DNA of 64,000 bases from Arthrobacter sp. Alg241-R88 (GTDB lineage Bacteria; Actinomycetota; Actinomycetes; Actinomycetales; Micrococcaceae), in contig NZ_UNRG01000003.1 in NCBI RefSeq assembly GCF_900537115.1, forward strand, positions 310,001 to 374,000, read 5' to 3'. This document shows positions 24,765 through 34,630 of this stretch, in pieces (position 1 is the first letter of the stretch; every line of letters starts with the position of its first letter). Under the pieces are notes generated by a model that was given only the letters and a program-made list of their open reading frames with translations, searched no databases and had not been told where the DNA came from. Made by a program: the position numbers and the translations under genes.

Positions 24765-25955
24765 GTGTCTACAGACGAAACGGGCCAGGACGGCACAGGT
24801 GCCCCGAATACAGGTGCCAAGAGTGCTGCTGCCAAGGCGGACATCCACGGACAGGGCAAAGGCCTCGTCCAGCTGATTACTCCGTCCGGGGAGCGGGTGA
24901 GCCACCCCGAATTCGACCCCTGGGTACAGGACATCACGGACGAGCAGCTGTGCGCGCTGTTGGAGGACATGACCGTCATCCGGCGCATTGACGTCGAAGC
25001 CACGGCCCTGCAGAGGCAGGGTGAGCTCGCATTGTGGCCGCCCCTGCTGGGGCAGGAAGCAGCCCAGGTGGGATCCGGCCGGTCCCTCCGTACGGACGAC
25101 TTTGTGTTCTCCAGCTACCGCGAGAATGGTGTTGCGTACTGCAGGGGAGTAGACCTGACGGACATCGTCCGGGTGTGGCGCGGGAACGCCTCCTCCGGCT
25201 GGGACCCTTACTCCATCAATATGGCCACGCCACAGATCATTATCGGAGCACAGACCCTGCACGCCACCGGCTATGCCATGGGCATCCAAAATGACGGTGC
25301 CGATTCCGTGGCGGTGACGTACTTCGGCGACGGAGCCACCAGCGAGGGCGATGTCAACGAGGCAATGGTTTTTGCCGCGAGCTTCCAGGTGCCGGTGGTG
25401 TTCTTCTGCACCAACAACCATTGGGCCATCTCCGAACCGGTGCGGCTTCAGTCGCACATCCAGCTGGCCGACAGGGCGGCCGGGTTCGGCATCCCGAGCC
25501 TCCGGGTGGACGGCAACGACGTCCTGGCCGTGATGGCCGCAACGAGGGTGGCCCTGGACCGGGCCCGGCGCGGCGGCGGCCCCACGTTTATCGAGGCCGT
25601 CAGCTACCGGATGGGTCCGCACACCACGGCCGATGACCCCACCCGCTACCGGGACGCCAATGAACTGGAGGACTGGGCAGCGAAGGACCCGATCAGCCGG
25701 GTGGAGGCACTCCTGGACCGCAAGGGGCTGCTGACGGAAGCGTTGAAACAACAGGTCAAGGTCAAGGCCGACGCCGTAGCCCGGGACATGCGCACGGGCT
25801 GCACCACCATGCCGGAGCCGCAGCCGATGGACGTCTTCAAACACGTCTACAGCACCCCCAACTCCTGGCTGGACCGGCAGCAGGACCATTACGCCCGTTA
25901 CCTGGCCTCCTTCGGTGATCCCGCAGAAGCCGTATCAGAAGAAGGTGCACGCTGA
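24765..25955 (+). CDS. bkdA: Branched-chain 2-oxoacid (or pyruvate) dehydrogenase E1 component, alpha subunit
   Basis: Thiamine-diphosphate-dependent decarboxylase subunit of a 2-oxoacid dehydrogenase complex. The TPP motif GDGATSEGDVNEAMVFAASF (from about residue 188) ending in NN is complete, and YRENGVAYCRGVDLTDIVR and YRMGPHTTADDPTRYR (phosphorylation-loop region) are typical. The 396-residue length fits. The N terminus carries an extra Ala/Gly-rich stretch. The start is GTG at 24765. The stop overlaps the E1beta start (TGATG). The leucine catabolic genes downstream favour branched-chain keto acids over pyruvate as substrates, but that is context, not sequence proof. Confidence 0.92.
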   Translation: MSTDETGQDGTGAPNTGAKSAAAKADIHGQGKGLVQLITPSGERVSHPEFDPWVQDITDEQLCALLEDMTVIRRIDVEATALQRQGELALWPPLLGQEAAQVGSGRSLRTDDFVFSSYRENGVAYCRGVDLTDIVRVWRGNASSGWDPYSINMATPQIIIGAQTLHATGYAMGIQNDGADSVAVTYFGDGATSEGDVNEAMVFAASFQVPVVFFCTNNHWAISEPVRLQSHIQLADRAAGFGIPSLRVDGNDVLAVMAATRVALDRARRGGGPTFIEAVSYRMGPHTTADDPTRYRDANELEDWAAKDPISRVEALLDRKGLLTEALKQQVKVKADAVARDMRTGCTTMPEPQPMDVFKHVYSTPNSWLDRQQDHYARYLASFGDPAEAVSEEGAR

Positions 25956-26965
25956 TGACCCAGATGACCTTTGCCCGCGCCATCAACGCCGGCCTTCGCA
26001 AATCCCTGGAGAACGATCCCAAGGTAGTCCTCCTGGGCGAGGACATCGGTGCCCTGGGCGGCGTCTTCAGGATTACGGACGGCCTCCAAAAGGACTTCGG
26101 CAAGCACCGGGTGGTGGATACACCCCTGGCTGAGTCAGCGATCGTGGGGACAGCGGTGGGACTGGCCTACCGCGGCTACCGGCCCGTTGTGGAGATCCAG
26201 TTCGACGGTTTTATCTACCCGGCGTTCGACCAGATCGTCAGCCAGGTGGCCAAGCTCCACTACCGGACACGCGGCGCGGTGAAGATGCCCATCACCATCC
26301 GGGTCCCGTTCGGCGGCGGCATCGGTTCACCGGAGCACCATTCGGAATCCCCGGAAGCCTACTTCACCCACACCTCCGGCCTGCGCGTGGTGACAGTTTC
26401 GAACCCGCAGGACGCCCATACCGTTATCCAGCAGGCCATTTCCTGCGACGATCCTGTCCTGTACTTCGAGCCTAAGCGCCGCTATCACGACAAGGGCGAG
26501 GTGGACGAGTCCCTTGATCCGCTCTCCGCAATGCCCATGGATCAGGCGAGGGTTCTGGCCGAAGGTACCGACGTCACTTTGGTGGCCTACGGCCCCCTGG
26601 TGAAGACCGCCCGGGACGCCGCCCTGGCAGCCGAAGACGAAGGGATTTCGATCGAGGTCATCGACCTGCGCTCGCTGGCCCCAGTGGACTACGACACCGT
26701 CGTGGCCTCGGTCCGCAAGACCGGGCGCCTGGTGGTGACGCACGAGGCCGGCCAGTCTGGAGGGATCGGCGCGGAAGTGGCGGCCAGCATCACCGAGCGG
26801 TGCTTCTACTACCTTGAGGCGGCGCCTGTCCGGGTGACCGGCTTCGACATCCCGTATCCATACTCCAAGCTTGAAATGCACCACCTGCCGGGCCTGGACC
26901 GCATCCTTGACGGCGTGGACCGTGCCCTGGGCCGGCCGAACTCCCTCAGCGGGCTGGAAGGATGA
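25955..26965 (+). CDS. bkdB: 2-oxoacid dehydrogenase E1 component, beta subunit
   Basis: Forms the E1 heterotetramer with the alpha subunit. The transketolase-like pyrimidine-binding region reads VVLLGEDIGALGGVFRITDG and DTPLAESAIVGTAVGLAYRG, with FGGGIGSPEHHSESPEAYF for the substrate channel. The C-terminal domain contains EVIDLRSLAPVDYDTVVASV. At 336 residues the length is normal. It is coupled on both sides: its start overlaps the alpha stop and its stop overlaps the E2 start (ATGA at 26962). Confidence 0.93.
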   Translation: MTQMTFARAINAGLRKSLENDPKVVLLGEDIGALGGVFRITDGLQKDFGKHRVVDTPLAESAIVGTAVGLAYRGYRPVVEIQFDGFIYPAFDQIVSQVAKLHYRTRGAVKMPITIRVPFGGGIGSPEHHSESPEAYFTHTSGLRVVTVSNPQDAHTVIQQAISCDDPVLYFEPKRRYHDKGEVDESLDPLSAMPMDQARVLAEGTDVTLVAYGPLVKTARDAALAAEDEGISIEVIDLRSLAPVDYDTVVASVRKTGRLVVTHEAGQSGGIGAEVAASITERCFYYLEAAPVRVTGFDIPYPYSKLEMHHLPGLDRILDGVDRALGRPNSLSGLEG

Positions 26966-28431
26966 GCGCCACCATGATCAAGGAATTCCGGCTCCCGGAC
27001 CTGGGCGAAGGACTTACTGAATCGGAAATCCTCAGCTGGAAGGTTGGGGTGGGGGATACCGTCAGCCTCAACCAGGTGATCGCCGAGGTCGAAACCGCCA
27101 AGGCCGTGGTGGAGCTCCCGTCCCCTTTCGCAGGGGTCATCCGGGAACTCCACGAACAGCCCGGCACCATCGTGGAGGTGGGCAAGCCCATCGTTTCGTT
27201 CGAAGTATCGGACGACGCCGCAACCCCCTCGCCAGCACACGGCACCCCTGCTTCGTCCCCGGCCTCGCCGGCGTCGGGACCTGCGGTGCAGGCGGCGCAG
27301 GAGGCCAAGCGGCAACCTAATCTGGTGGGGTACGGCGCCGTCGTCGAAAGTTCCGCCCGGCCGGCACGCCGCCTCCGCAACCTCAGCCCGATGCTTGACT
27401 CCGATTCACCCCGTTTTCCGGTGGCTGGGCCTGTTGACACGAGGCCCGTCGAAACGAAGCCCGTCGAAACGAAGCCTGTCGACACGAAGCCTGCCGCAGC
27501 CAAGCCGGTCGAGGACCGGACCCCGGGGATGGAGCCTGCCGAAACCCGCCCGCGGTCCACTCCGCCCGTGCGGAAACTCGCCAAGGACCTGGGTGTGGAC
27601 CTGACCCTGGTGGCAGGGACCGGGCCGCAGGGCCTGATCACCCGTGAGGACGTCCAGCACTTTCTCGATGGTCATGGCGGCGGGGCAGCACCTGAAGCAG
27701 CGCCGGCCAGGGTTCAGGCCCGCCAGGGGGAGCGGGAAACCCGCACGCCCATCAAGGGCGTGCGGAAGTTCACGGCGGCCGCCATGGTGGCGAGCGCCTT
27801 CACCGCACCGCACGTCACCGAGTTCCTCACCGTGGATGTCACTCCTGCCATGGAGCTGCTGGCCAAGCTGAAGGGCAACCGCGAATTCAGCGGGCACAAG
27901 CTGACCCCGCTCACCTTGGCGGCAAAAGCTGTGTTCATCGCACTGCGGCGGAACCCGGCCCTCAACGCGCGCTGGGACGAGGTGAACCAGGAGATCGTGA
28001 CGTTCAACTACGTGAACCTGGGCATCGCCGCTGCAACACCACGGGGACTGACCGTTCCCAACATCAAGGACGCAGACTCGCTGTCCCTGCTGCAGCTGGC
28101 CGAGGCGCTGACCGAACTCACCGAGACAGCCCGCTCCGGCAAGACCACGCCGGCCGACCTGACCGGTGGAACCATCTCGATCACCAACATCGGCGTCTTC
28201 GGGATCGATGCCGGCACCCCCATCCTCAACCCGGGGGAAGCCGCGATCCTTGCGCTGGGGGCGGTGCGGAACATGCCGTGGGAGTACAAGGGCGAGGTGG
28301 CCCTGCGCCAGGTGCTCACGCTGAGCCTGTCCTTTGACCACCGCCTGGTGGACGGGGAACAGGGGTCACGCTTCCTTGCGGACGTGGGCGCCATCCTCGC
28401 GGAACCCGGAATGGTCCTCACCATGGTCTAA
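26962..28431 (+). CDS. bkdC: 2-oxoacid dehydrogenase E2 component (dihydrolipoyl acyltransferase)
   Basis: Core acyltransferase of the complex. Domain order: one lipoyl domain (1-80, lipoyl lysine Lys47 in VETAKAVVELP), a long Pro/Ala linker with KPVETKPVETKPVDTKP-type repeats, a peripheral-subunit-binding domain (about 195-235, RKLAKDLGVDLTLVAGTGPQ), a second linker, and the catalytic domain ending in LSFDHRLVDGEQG with the H-x3-D-G active site. The length of 489 residues fits a one-lipoyl E2. No E3 (dihydrolipoamide dehydrogenase) is encoded in the window, so it must come from elsewhere. Confidence 0.93.
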   Translation: MSATMIKEFRLPDLGEGLTESEILSWKVGVGDTVSLNQVIAEVETAKAVVELPSPFAGVIRELHEQPGTIVEVGKPIVSFEVSDDAATPSPAHGTPASSPASPASGPAVQAAQEAKRQPNLVGYGAVVESSARPARRLRNLSPMLDSDSPRFPVAGPVDTRPVETKPVETKPVDTKPAAAKPVEDRTPGMEPAETRPRSTPPVRKLAKDLGVDLTLVAGTGPQGLITREDVQHFLDGHGGGAAPEAAPARVQARQGERETRTPIKGVRKFTAAAMVASAFTAPHVTEFLTVDVTPAMELLAKLKGNREFSGHKLTPLTLAAKAVFIALRRNPALNARWDEVNQEIVTFNYVNLGIAAATPRGLTVPNIKDADSLSLLQLAEALTELTETARSGKTTPADLTGGTISITNIGVFGIDAGTPILNPGEAAILALGAVRNMPWEYKGEVALRQVLTLSLSFDHRLVDGEQGSRFLADVGAILAEPGMVLTMV

Positions 28432-28437
28432 CCCAAG

Positions 28438-28499
28438 GAGTTTTGTCCAGATATGCAGGGTTCTGAACGGTTTATCCCTGCATATCTGGACAAAAACTC
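28438..28499. repeat. Long AT-rich inverted repeat between convergent E2 and TetR genes
   Basis: TTTTGTCCAGATATGCAGGG (28441-28460) is repeated in exact reverse complement at 28476-28495 around a 15-base loop. GAG/CTC pairs outside extend it with one bulged A. Its GC content is far below the flanking genes. It sits where a bidirectional terminator is expected, but a stem this long and AT-rich is unusual and could be a dispersed palindromic repeat. Confidence 0.85.
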
Positions 28500-28504
28500 G
28501 AGCA

Positions 28505-29278
28505 TCAGGGGGAGGACGGCGGGGTGTCCACCAGCAGCGCGGCCATGGCCATGCTCTCGAGCAGGGGACGGGCCGATTGTGTGGCCATCTTCCGGCCGTG
28601 GCTGCGCACTGAGTGCGGTGTTGAGTTGATGAGCCCGAACGTCGCATGGGCGCGCATCCGGAGCTCGGTGATCTCTGTGTCCGGATGCAGCTTTGCGAGG
28701 ACATCGACCCAGGCCTCGACATAACTCAGCTGGAGGGTCCGCACAGTCGCCTGGTCCTCTTCGGACAAGTTGCTGAAATCCCGGTCCTGTACCCGGATAA
28801 CGTCAGGCTTGCCCAGGGCGAAGTCCACCTGGAACTCCACCAGGCAACGCAGTGCGGATGCCGGATCGGGATTGCGGGCCACCACCTTGCGGCCGCCGTC
28901 GAGGAGTTCCTGGCTGACGGTCACCAGCAGGTCGGCGAGGACCGCCTGCTTCCCGGGAAAATGACGATAGACAGCCGGACCGCTTACCCCTGCCGCCGCT
29001 CCGAGGTCCTCAAGGGACACGCGGTTGAACCCGTTGACGGCGAACAGGGAAGCCGCGGCAGACAGCAGGGCCTGCCGCCGGTTCTCCTTCGCCTGGCCGC
29101 GCTGGGTTGACGAGCCGTGCTGGGTTGATGAGCCTCGTTGGCTTGATGAGCTGCGCTGGCCTGAAGATCCGCGCTGGGAGGCCGGGACCCGGGGCGCAGG
29201 GGGAGCGGGTTCCGCCGCGGTGGCGCGCTCCAGCGGGAAGCTGCGCCCGCCGGTCCGGGTGGCGTCAGTGCTGGCCAC
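28505..29278 (-). CDS. TetR-family transcriptional regulator, divergent from carboxylase operon
   Basis: The TetR_N DNA-binding domain is at about residues 68-115 ([20 protein letters not shown] then [20 protein letters not shown]), followed by a helical ligand domain similar to regulators next to acetyl/propionyl-type carboxylase genes. Odd feature: about 60 N-terminal residues are low complexity, with six-residue repeats of the form RGSSTQ encoded by an 18-bp tandem repeat (about 29095-29170). The start is GTG at 29278; internal starts cannot be excluded. It very likely represses the operon starting at 29421 through the two GTTA-N8-TAAC sites between them. The gene context matches Rv2506 of M. 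tuberculosis. Confidence 0.88.
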   Translation of the reverse strand: MASTDATRTGGRSFPLERATAAEPAPPAPRVPASQRGSSGQRSSSSQRGSSTQHGSSTQRGQAKENRRQALLSAAASLFAVNGFNRVSLEDLGAAAGVSGPAVYRHFPGKQAVLADLLVTVSQELLDGGRKVVARNPDPASALRCLVEFQVDFALGKPDVIRVQDRDFSNLSEEDQATVRTLQLSYVEAWVDVLAKLHPDTEITELRMRAHATFGLINSTPHSVRSHGRKMATQSARPLLESMAMAALLVDTPPSSP

Positions 29279-29320
29279 AATTCCTCCTCAGACCCGCAGA
29301 CCTAGCCAGGGCAGTATGTG

Positions 29321-29374
29321 TTGGACTTCACAGTTAATACAGACTAACCTGAATTTCAGTTATTGGGCGCTAAC
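29321..29374 (+). promoter_or_regulatory. Promoter with two GTTA-N8-TAAC operators before the carboxylase operon
   Basis: TTGGAC (29321-29326), 18 bp, TAACCT (29345-29350) form the promoter. Operator 1, GTTA-ATACAGAC-TAAC (29333-29348), overlaps spacer and -10; operator 2, GTTA-TTGGGCGC-TAAC (29359-29374), begins around the predicted transcription start. The sites are 26 bp apart and share AGTTA-W-T-N5-CTAACC. The same core occurs in the palindrome at 9978-10001. Confidence 0.7.
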
Positions 29375-29420
29375 CGAGTTGGCTTGTGGCGGCTCGGATC
29401 GGAACAGGAACGGACCGTCA

Positions 29421-31028
29421 ATGGAGACCCTTGCCACCCGGCTTGACGCTACTGCCGAGGCTTTTGCTTCGAACCGTGCCGCCCAGCTGTCGCTCGCCGA
29501 CGAGCTGCAGAAAAAGCTGGCCGACGCCGCGCTGGGCGGGCCGGAGAAATCAAGGGAACGCCATGTGGCCAGGGGCAAACTCCTGCCCCGCGAGCGGATC
29601 GACCAACTGCTGGATGACGGCAGCCCGTTCCTTGAAATTGCGCCGCTGGCCGCCAACGGCCTGTACAACGACGAAGCACCTGGCGCCGGCGTCATTGCCG
29701 GCATCGGGCTGGTTCATGACCGGCACGTGCTGGTGATTTCCAACGATGCCACGGTCAAGGGCGGAACGTACTATCCGATGACGGTGAAGAAGCACTTGCG
29801 GGCCCAGGAGATTGCCCTTGAGAACCGGCTGCCCTGCATCTACCTGGTGGACTCCGGTGGAGCGTTCCTGCCCAAGCAGGATGAGGTCTTTCCGGACAGG
29901 GACCACTTCGGCCGAATCTTCTATAACCAGGCAAGGCTCTCAGCCGCCAAGATCCCCCAGATCGCCTCGGTGATGGGGTCCTGTACCGCGGGTGGCGCCT
30001 ATGTTCCTGCCATGAGCGATGAAACCGTTATCGTCCGGAACCAGGGCACGATCTTCCTGGGCGGGCCGCCGCTTGTGAAAGCCGCGATCGGAGAGATCGT
30101 CAGCCCGGAAGAGCTCGGCGGCGGGGAAGTGCACTCAAGGATCTCCGGCGTGACGGACCACCTTGCCGAAAATGACGAGCATGCCCTGCAGATCATCCGG
30201 GACATCGTGGCTACGCTGCCGCCCCCGGCGCCGCCGGCATGGGAGGTGGAACCCGCCATCGAACCGGCCGCGGACCCGGCGGAGATTTACGGGGCGGTAC
30301 CCACTGATGTCAATGCTCCCTACGACGTCCACGAGGTGATCGCCAGGCTGGTGGACGGCAGCCGGTTCCACGAATTCAAGAAGGAGTACGGCACCACCCT
30401 GGTGACGGGCTTCGCCAGGCTGCACGGGCACCCGGTAGGCATCGTGGCAAACAACGGGGTGTTGTTCAGCGAGTCTTCCCTCAAAGGGGCCCACTTCATT
30501 GAGCTCTGCGACCAGCGCGGCGTCCCGCTGATATTCCTTCAGAACATCTCCGGGTTCATGGTGGGCAGGGACTCGGAGCAGGGCGGCATCGCCAAGAACG
30601 GCGCCAAGATGGTCACCGCCGTGGCCACGGCGCGGGTACCAAAGCTGACAGTGGTGATTGGCGGCTCCTTCGGCGCCGGTAACTATTCCATGTGCGGCCG
30701 CGCCTATTCGCCGCGGTTCCTGTGGATGTGGCCGGCCGCCCGGATTTCGGTGATGGGCGGCAACCAGGCCTCCAGCGTCCTGGCCACGGTGAAGCGTGAC
30801 CAGTACGAGGCGGCCGGGCAGGAATGGTCAGCCGAGGACGAGGAAGCCTTCAAGGCGCCCATCCGGCGGCAGTACGAGGACCAGGGCAGCCCGTACTACT
30901 CCACGGCCCGGCTGTGGGACGACGGCGTGATCGATCCCGCCGACACCCGCACCGTCCTTGGCCTCGCGCTGGACGTGGTGTCCCGCACGCCGCTGCCGGA
31001 AACCTCCTTCGGCCTCTTCAGGATGTGA
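29421..31028 (+). CDS. accD1: Methylcrotonyl-CoA carboxylase-type carboxyltransferase (beta) subunit
   Basis: Transfers CO2 from carboxybiotin to an acyl-CoA. Both carboxyltransferase halves are present (about 1-260 and 270-535): [37 protein letters not shown], and GARMVTAV-like [20 protein letters not shown] (one residue over family core) with [20 protein letters not shown] (oxyanion loop). [10 protein letters not shown] and [13 protein letters not shown] are typical of 3-methylcrotonyl-CoA carboxylase rather than propionyl-CoA carboxylase. The length of 535 residues fits. ATG at 29421 is chosen; the frame is open upstream but crosses the TetR gene. Confidence 0.92.
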   Translation: METLATRLDATAEAFASNRAAQLSLADELQKKLADAALGGPEKSRERHVARGKLLPRERIDQLLDDGSPFLEIAPLAANGLYNDEAPGAGVIAGIGLVHDRHVLVISNDATVKGGTYYPMTVKKHLRAQEIALENRLPCIYLVDSGGAFLPKQDEVFPDRDHFGRIFYNQARLSAAKIPQIASVMGSCTAGGAYVPAMSDETVIVRNQGTIFLGGPPLVKAAIGEIVSPEELGGGEVHSRISGVTDHLAENDEHALQIIRDIVATLPPPAPPAWEVEPAIEPAADPAEIYGAVPTDVNAPYDVHEVIARLVDGSRFHEFKKEYGTTLVTGFARLHGHPVGIVANNGVLFSESSLKGAHFIELCDQRGVPLIFLQNISGFMVGRDSEQGGIAKNGAKMVTAVATARVPKLTVVIGGSFGAGNYSMCGRAYSPRFLWMWPAARISVMGGNQASSVLATVKRDQYEAAGQEWSAEDEEAFKAPIRRQYEDQGSPYYSTARLWDDGVIDPADTRTVLGLALDVVSRTPLPETSFGLFRM

Positions 31029-31035
31029 GCCCGCA

Positions 31036-33429
31036 ATGACCCTTCCCCTCTCGCCCGCCACCCGGCAGGAAACCGCTGCAGCCGCAGCCTCAGGGCACCA
31101 GCCCCTGTTCAGCACAGTCCTGGTGGCCAACCGCGGCGAGATCGCCTGCCGCGTCATCCGCACCCTCCGCGCCCTGGGCATCCGGTCCGTCGCCGTTTAC
31201 AGCGATGCCGACGCCGGCGCCCGGCACGTGCGCGAAGCAGACACAGCAGTGCGCATCGGCCCGGCCGCTGCTACGGAGAGCTACCTCAAGATTGAGGCCA
31301 TCCTTGAAGCGTGCCGCACGACCGGAGCCGAAGCCGTGCACCCGGGCTACGGCTTCCTGAGCGAAAATGTGGACTTCGCCCGTGCCCTGGACCAGGCGGG
31401 CATCACCTTCATCGGACCAGGTGTGGAGGCCCTGGACATGATGGGGGACAAGATCCGGTCCAAGAACCACGTGGCCGGTTACGGCGTCCCCGTGGTGCCC
31501 GGGGTAGCGCAGCCGGGAATGACTGACGCGCAGCTGGTACAGGCCGCCGCCGCCGTAGGTTTTCCGCTCCTGATCAAACCTTCCGCCGGTGGCGGCGGCA
31601 AGGGCATGCATGTGGTGGAAAGGCCGGCGGACCTCGAGGCCACGCTGGCCACGGCCCGGCGGGTGGCGGCGAGCGCCTTCGGCGACGACACCTTGTTCCT
31701 GGAACGCCTGGTGTCCACCCCCCGGCACATCGAGGTGCAGGTGCTCGCGGACAACCACGGCAACGTCATCCACCTCGGCGAGCGTGAATGCTCGCTGCAG
31801 CGGCGGCACCAAAAGGTCATCGAAGAGGCACCATCGCCGCTGCTCGAATCACTCGCGGAGGGTGGTGTGATCCGCGCCCGCATCGGCGAGGCGGCCTGCA
31901 ATGCCGCCCGCAGCGTGAATTACAGCGGCGCCGGAACAGTGGAGTTCCTCGTCTCCGATGACTCGCCGGAAGAGTTCTACTTCATGGAGATGAACACCAG
32001 GCTGCAGGTGGAGCACCCCGTTACCGAAATGGTCACCGGCATCGACCTCGTCGAATGGCAGGTGCGGATCGCCGCCGGCGAGGAACTCACCGTCCGGCAG
32101 GCCGACGTCGAACTTACAGGCCATGCCGTGGAGGCGCGGGTCTATGCCGAGGTGCCCGAAAAGAACTTCCTGCCGTCCACGGGGACAGTGCTCCTGCTGG
32201 ACGAACTGCCCGGCCGGCCCGCCATGCCGGGCGCGCCGGCACGGCAGCTGGCATCCACCGCCCACGGGACAGTGCGGGTGGACTCGTCCCTGGTGGAAGG
32301 GCTGCAGCTCTCGTCCAGCTACGACCCCATGATGTCCAAGGTCATCGCCTGGGGAGAGGACCGCGCGGCCGCCCTGGCTACCCTCGACGGCGCGCTCGCC
32401 GGATATACGGCGCTGGGACTGGACACCAACGTGGAGTATCTGCGGCTGCTGATCAACGATCCCGACGTCCGCGCAGGCCGGCTCGATACCGGCCTGATCG
32501 AACGCACTCTTCCGGATCTTGCGTTCCGCCAGGTGGCCGAGGCCGAACTGGTGGCGGCAGCACTCTTCACTCTCTCCGCCGAGGAACAGAACAACACACC
32601 CCTGCCGCCCGGACCCTGGCACGCGCGCAATGGCTGGCGGCTGGGAGCAGCGGCACCCCGCCGGATCAGTGTGGGGACTCCCGACGGCGGGGTGGCATCA
32701 GTGCGCATCAGCGGCTCGGCAGTTGGCGGGAAGGCAGGTGCCGGAACGGCCGGTGACGGAATGGCAGGTGACGGTACTGGCGCTCGGGAAGCTGTCCCTG
32801 GCGGCACTGCCTCCGACGGAATGTTCCTGGTAGCCGTAGACAAGGGGCCCTCGCGTCCGGCGCGGCTCGACTTCCTGTCCCGCCGGCAGGCTGTGCTGAC
32901 CCTCGATGGCCGGGCCACGACGTACGCCATCGCACCGGTCTTCCGCGGCCCGGTGGCCCCGACGCGTGATAGCCCGGTGGTTCGGGTACCTGCCGAACTG
33001 TTCCTGGGCAATGAGGGCTGGTCCTGCCGGCTGGAGGTATTGACCCGGGAGGCGCGGCTTGAGCGGGTACTTGCAGCCATCCACCGGGAGGAGGGCGCCG
33101 CGGATCCGGCCGTGCGCTCGCCGATGCCGGGAACGGTGGTATCCGTTCCGGTCAGCGACGGCGACACTGTCACGGCCGGGCAGGTGTTGGTTTCGGTGGA
33201 GGCAATGAAAATGGAGCACCAGCTGCCGGCGCCCCTGGACGGGACGGTCCACCTCAACGCCCGGCCGGGAGACCTGGTGAAGGTCGGCCAGGTCTTGGCC
33301 ACCATTCATCCGCATCCCACCGGCGTTTCCAGCGACAGTCCGCCCCGAAGTGCCGCCCACAGTGGCGGTGGTCCCGACGGCGGCGCCAACACTGCAGGCA
33401 TCGATTCACCCCACGGCAAAGGAGCCTAG
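31036..33429 (+). CDS. accA1: Biotin carboxylase/BCCP (alpha) subunit of methylcrotonyl-CoA carboxylase
   Basis: The 797-residue protein carries the biotin carboxylase domain (ATP-grasp, about 30-480; [48 protein letters not shown]), a linker domain, and a C-terminal biotinyl domain with biotinylated Lys725 in VEAMKMEH. A Gly/Ala-rich insert (about 570-600) and a Ser/Gly-rich tail after the biotinyl domain are lineage-specific. It starts 7 bp after the beta subunit. ATG at 31036 matches the family N terminus, although the frame is open further upstream. The pair gives carboxylation of 3-methylcrotonyl-CoA in leucine breakdown. Confidence 0.93.
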   Translation: MTLPLSPATRQETAAAAASGHQPLFSTVLVANRGEIACRVIRTLRALGIRSVAVYSDADAGARHVREADTAVRIGPAAATESYLKIEAILEACRTTGAEAVHPGYGFLSENVDFARALDQAGITFIGPGVEALDMMGDKIRSKNHVAGYGVPVVPGVAQPGMTDAQLVQAAAAVGFPLLIKPSAGGGGKGMHVVERPADLEATLATARRVAASAFGDDTLFLERLVSTPRHIEVQVLADNHGNVIHLGERECSLQRRHQKVIEEAPSPLLESLAEGGVIRARIGEAACNAARSVNYSGAGTVEFLVSDDSPEEFYFMEMNTRLQVEHPVTEMVTGIDLVEWQVRIAAGEELTVRQADVELTGHAVEARVYAEVPEKNFLPSTGTVLLLDELPGRPAMPGAPARQLASTAHGTVRVDSSLVEGLQLSSSYDPMMSKVIAWGEDRAAALATLDGALAGYTALGLDTNVEYLRLLINDPDVRAGRLDTGLIERTLPDLAFRQVAEAELVAAALFTLSAEEQNNTPLPPGPWHARNGWRLGAAAPRRISVGTPDGGVASVRISGSAVGGKAGAGTAGDGMAGDGTGAREAVPGGTASDGMFLVAVDKGPSRPARLDFLSRRQAVLTLDGRATTYAIAPVFRGPVAPTRDSPVVRVPAELFLGNEGWSCRLEVLTREARLERVLAAIHREEGAADPAVRSPMPGTVVSVPVSDGDTVTAGQVLVSVEAMKMEHQLPAPLDGTVHLNARPGDLVKVGQVLATIHPHPTGVSSDSPPRSAAHSGGGPDGGANTAGIDSPHGKGA

Positions 33430-33431
33430 AC

Positions 33432-34595
33432 ATGGCAGGTTTTGAACTCAGCGAGGAATACCAGGACCTCAGCGACACCGTCCGGGACTTCGCGGACAAC
33501 GTCGTCGCCCCGGTCTCGGCCAAGCACGACGAGGAGCACAGCTTCCCGTACGAGGTAGTGAAGCAGATGGCGGAGATGGGGCTGTTCGGCCTGCCCTTCC
33601 CCGAGGAGTTCGGCGGAATGGGCGGCGACTACTTCGCCCTTGCCCTCGCACTGGAGCAGCTGGGCAGGGTGGACCAGTCCGTTGCGATCACCCTGGAGGC
33701 GGGTGTCTCCCTGGGTGCCATGCCGGTCTACCGCTTCGGCACCGAGGAGCAGAAGCAGGAGTGGTTGCCCATGCTGGCAACCGGCGAGGCGCTTGCCGGC
33801 TTCGGCCTGACGGAACCGGAGGCAGGATCGGACGCGGGCGGCACCAAGACCCACGCCCGGCGTGAGGGCGGGAATTGGGTGATCAACGGCAACAAGGAGT
33901 TCATCACCAACTCCGGTACGGACATCACCCGGCTGGTCACCGTCACCGCCGTCACCGGCCAGAAGGAACGCGCGGACGGCAGCATTCAGAAGGACATCTC
34001 CACCATCCTGGTGCCCACGGACACTCCGGGCTTCAAGGCGGAAAAGCCCTACAACAAGGTGGGCTGGAACGCGTCGGATACCCACCCGTTGACGCTGAAG
34101 GACGTGCGCGTCCCGGAAGCAAACCTGCTGGGAGCGGAGGGCCGTGGCTACGCCAATTTCCTGTCCATCCTGGACGAGGGCCGCATCGCCATCGCAGCGC
34201 TGGCCACCGGTGCGGCCCAGGGTTGCGTGGACCTGTCGGTCAAATACGCCAAGGAACGCAGCGCCTTTGGAAACCAGATCGGCAAGTACCAGGCGATCTC
34301 CTTCAAGATCGCGCGCATGGAAGCCCGGGCCCATACTGCCCGCCTCGCATACTACGATGCAGCCTCCCGGATGCTCGCCGGAAAGCCGTTCAAGACCCAG
34401 GCGGCCATCGCTAAGATGGTCGCAGGCGAGGCGGCCATGGACAATGCGCGGGATGCCACCCAGGTATTCGGCGGCTATGGCTTCATCAACGAGTTCACCG
34501 TGGCACGCCACTACCGCGACTCCAAGATCCTTGAAGTGGGGGAGGGCACCACGGAGGTCCAGCTGATGCTGATCGCCCGCGAACTGGGTCTGTAG
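33432..34595 (+). CDS. Acyl-CoA dehydrogenase of the leucine cluster (isovaleryl-CoA dehydrogenase by context)
   Basis: FAD-dependent acyl-CoA dehydrogenase of 387 residues. Motifs: GLTEPEAGSDAGGTKTHARR, NGNKEFITNSGTDI, and QVFGGYGFINEF near the end. The C-terminal VGEGTTEVQLMLIARELGL keeps a glutamate (Glu371) at the canonical catalytic position, whereas human isovaleryl-CoA dehydrogenase has Gly there and uses another glutamate. The sequence is therefore nearer to short/branched-chain enzymes and to mycobacterial FadE19. It starts directly after the biotin subunit (stop TAG, ATG two bases later), so the isovaleryl-CoA role is supported by context only. Confidence 0.9.
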   Translation: MAGFELSEEYQDLSDTVRDFADNVVAPVSAKHDEEHSFPYEVVKQMAEMGLFGLPFPEEFGGMGGDYFALALALEQLGRVDQSVAITLEAGVSLGAMPVYRFGTEEQKQEWLPMLATGEALAGFGLTEPEAGSDAGGTKTHARREGGNWVINGNKEFITNSGTDITRLVTVTAVTGQKERADGSIQKDISTILVPTDTPGFKAEKPYNKVGWNASDTHPLTLKDVRVPEANLLGAEGRGYANFLSILDEGRIAIAALATGAAQGCVDLSVKYAKERSAFGNQIGKYQAISFKIARMEARAHTARLAYYDAASRMLAGKPFKTQAAIAKMVAGEAAMDNARDATQVFGGYGFINEFTVARHYRDSKILEVGEGTTEVQLMLIARELGL

Positions 34596-34630
34596 TATCT
34601 GGGACAGTAGCCGGCCTGAAAGGATCACCG

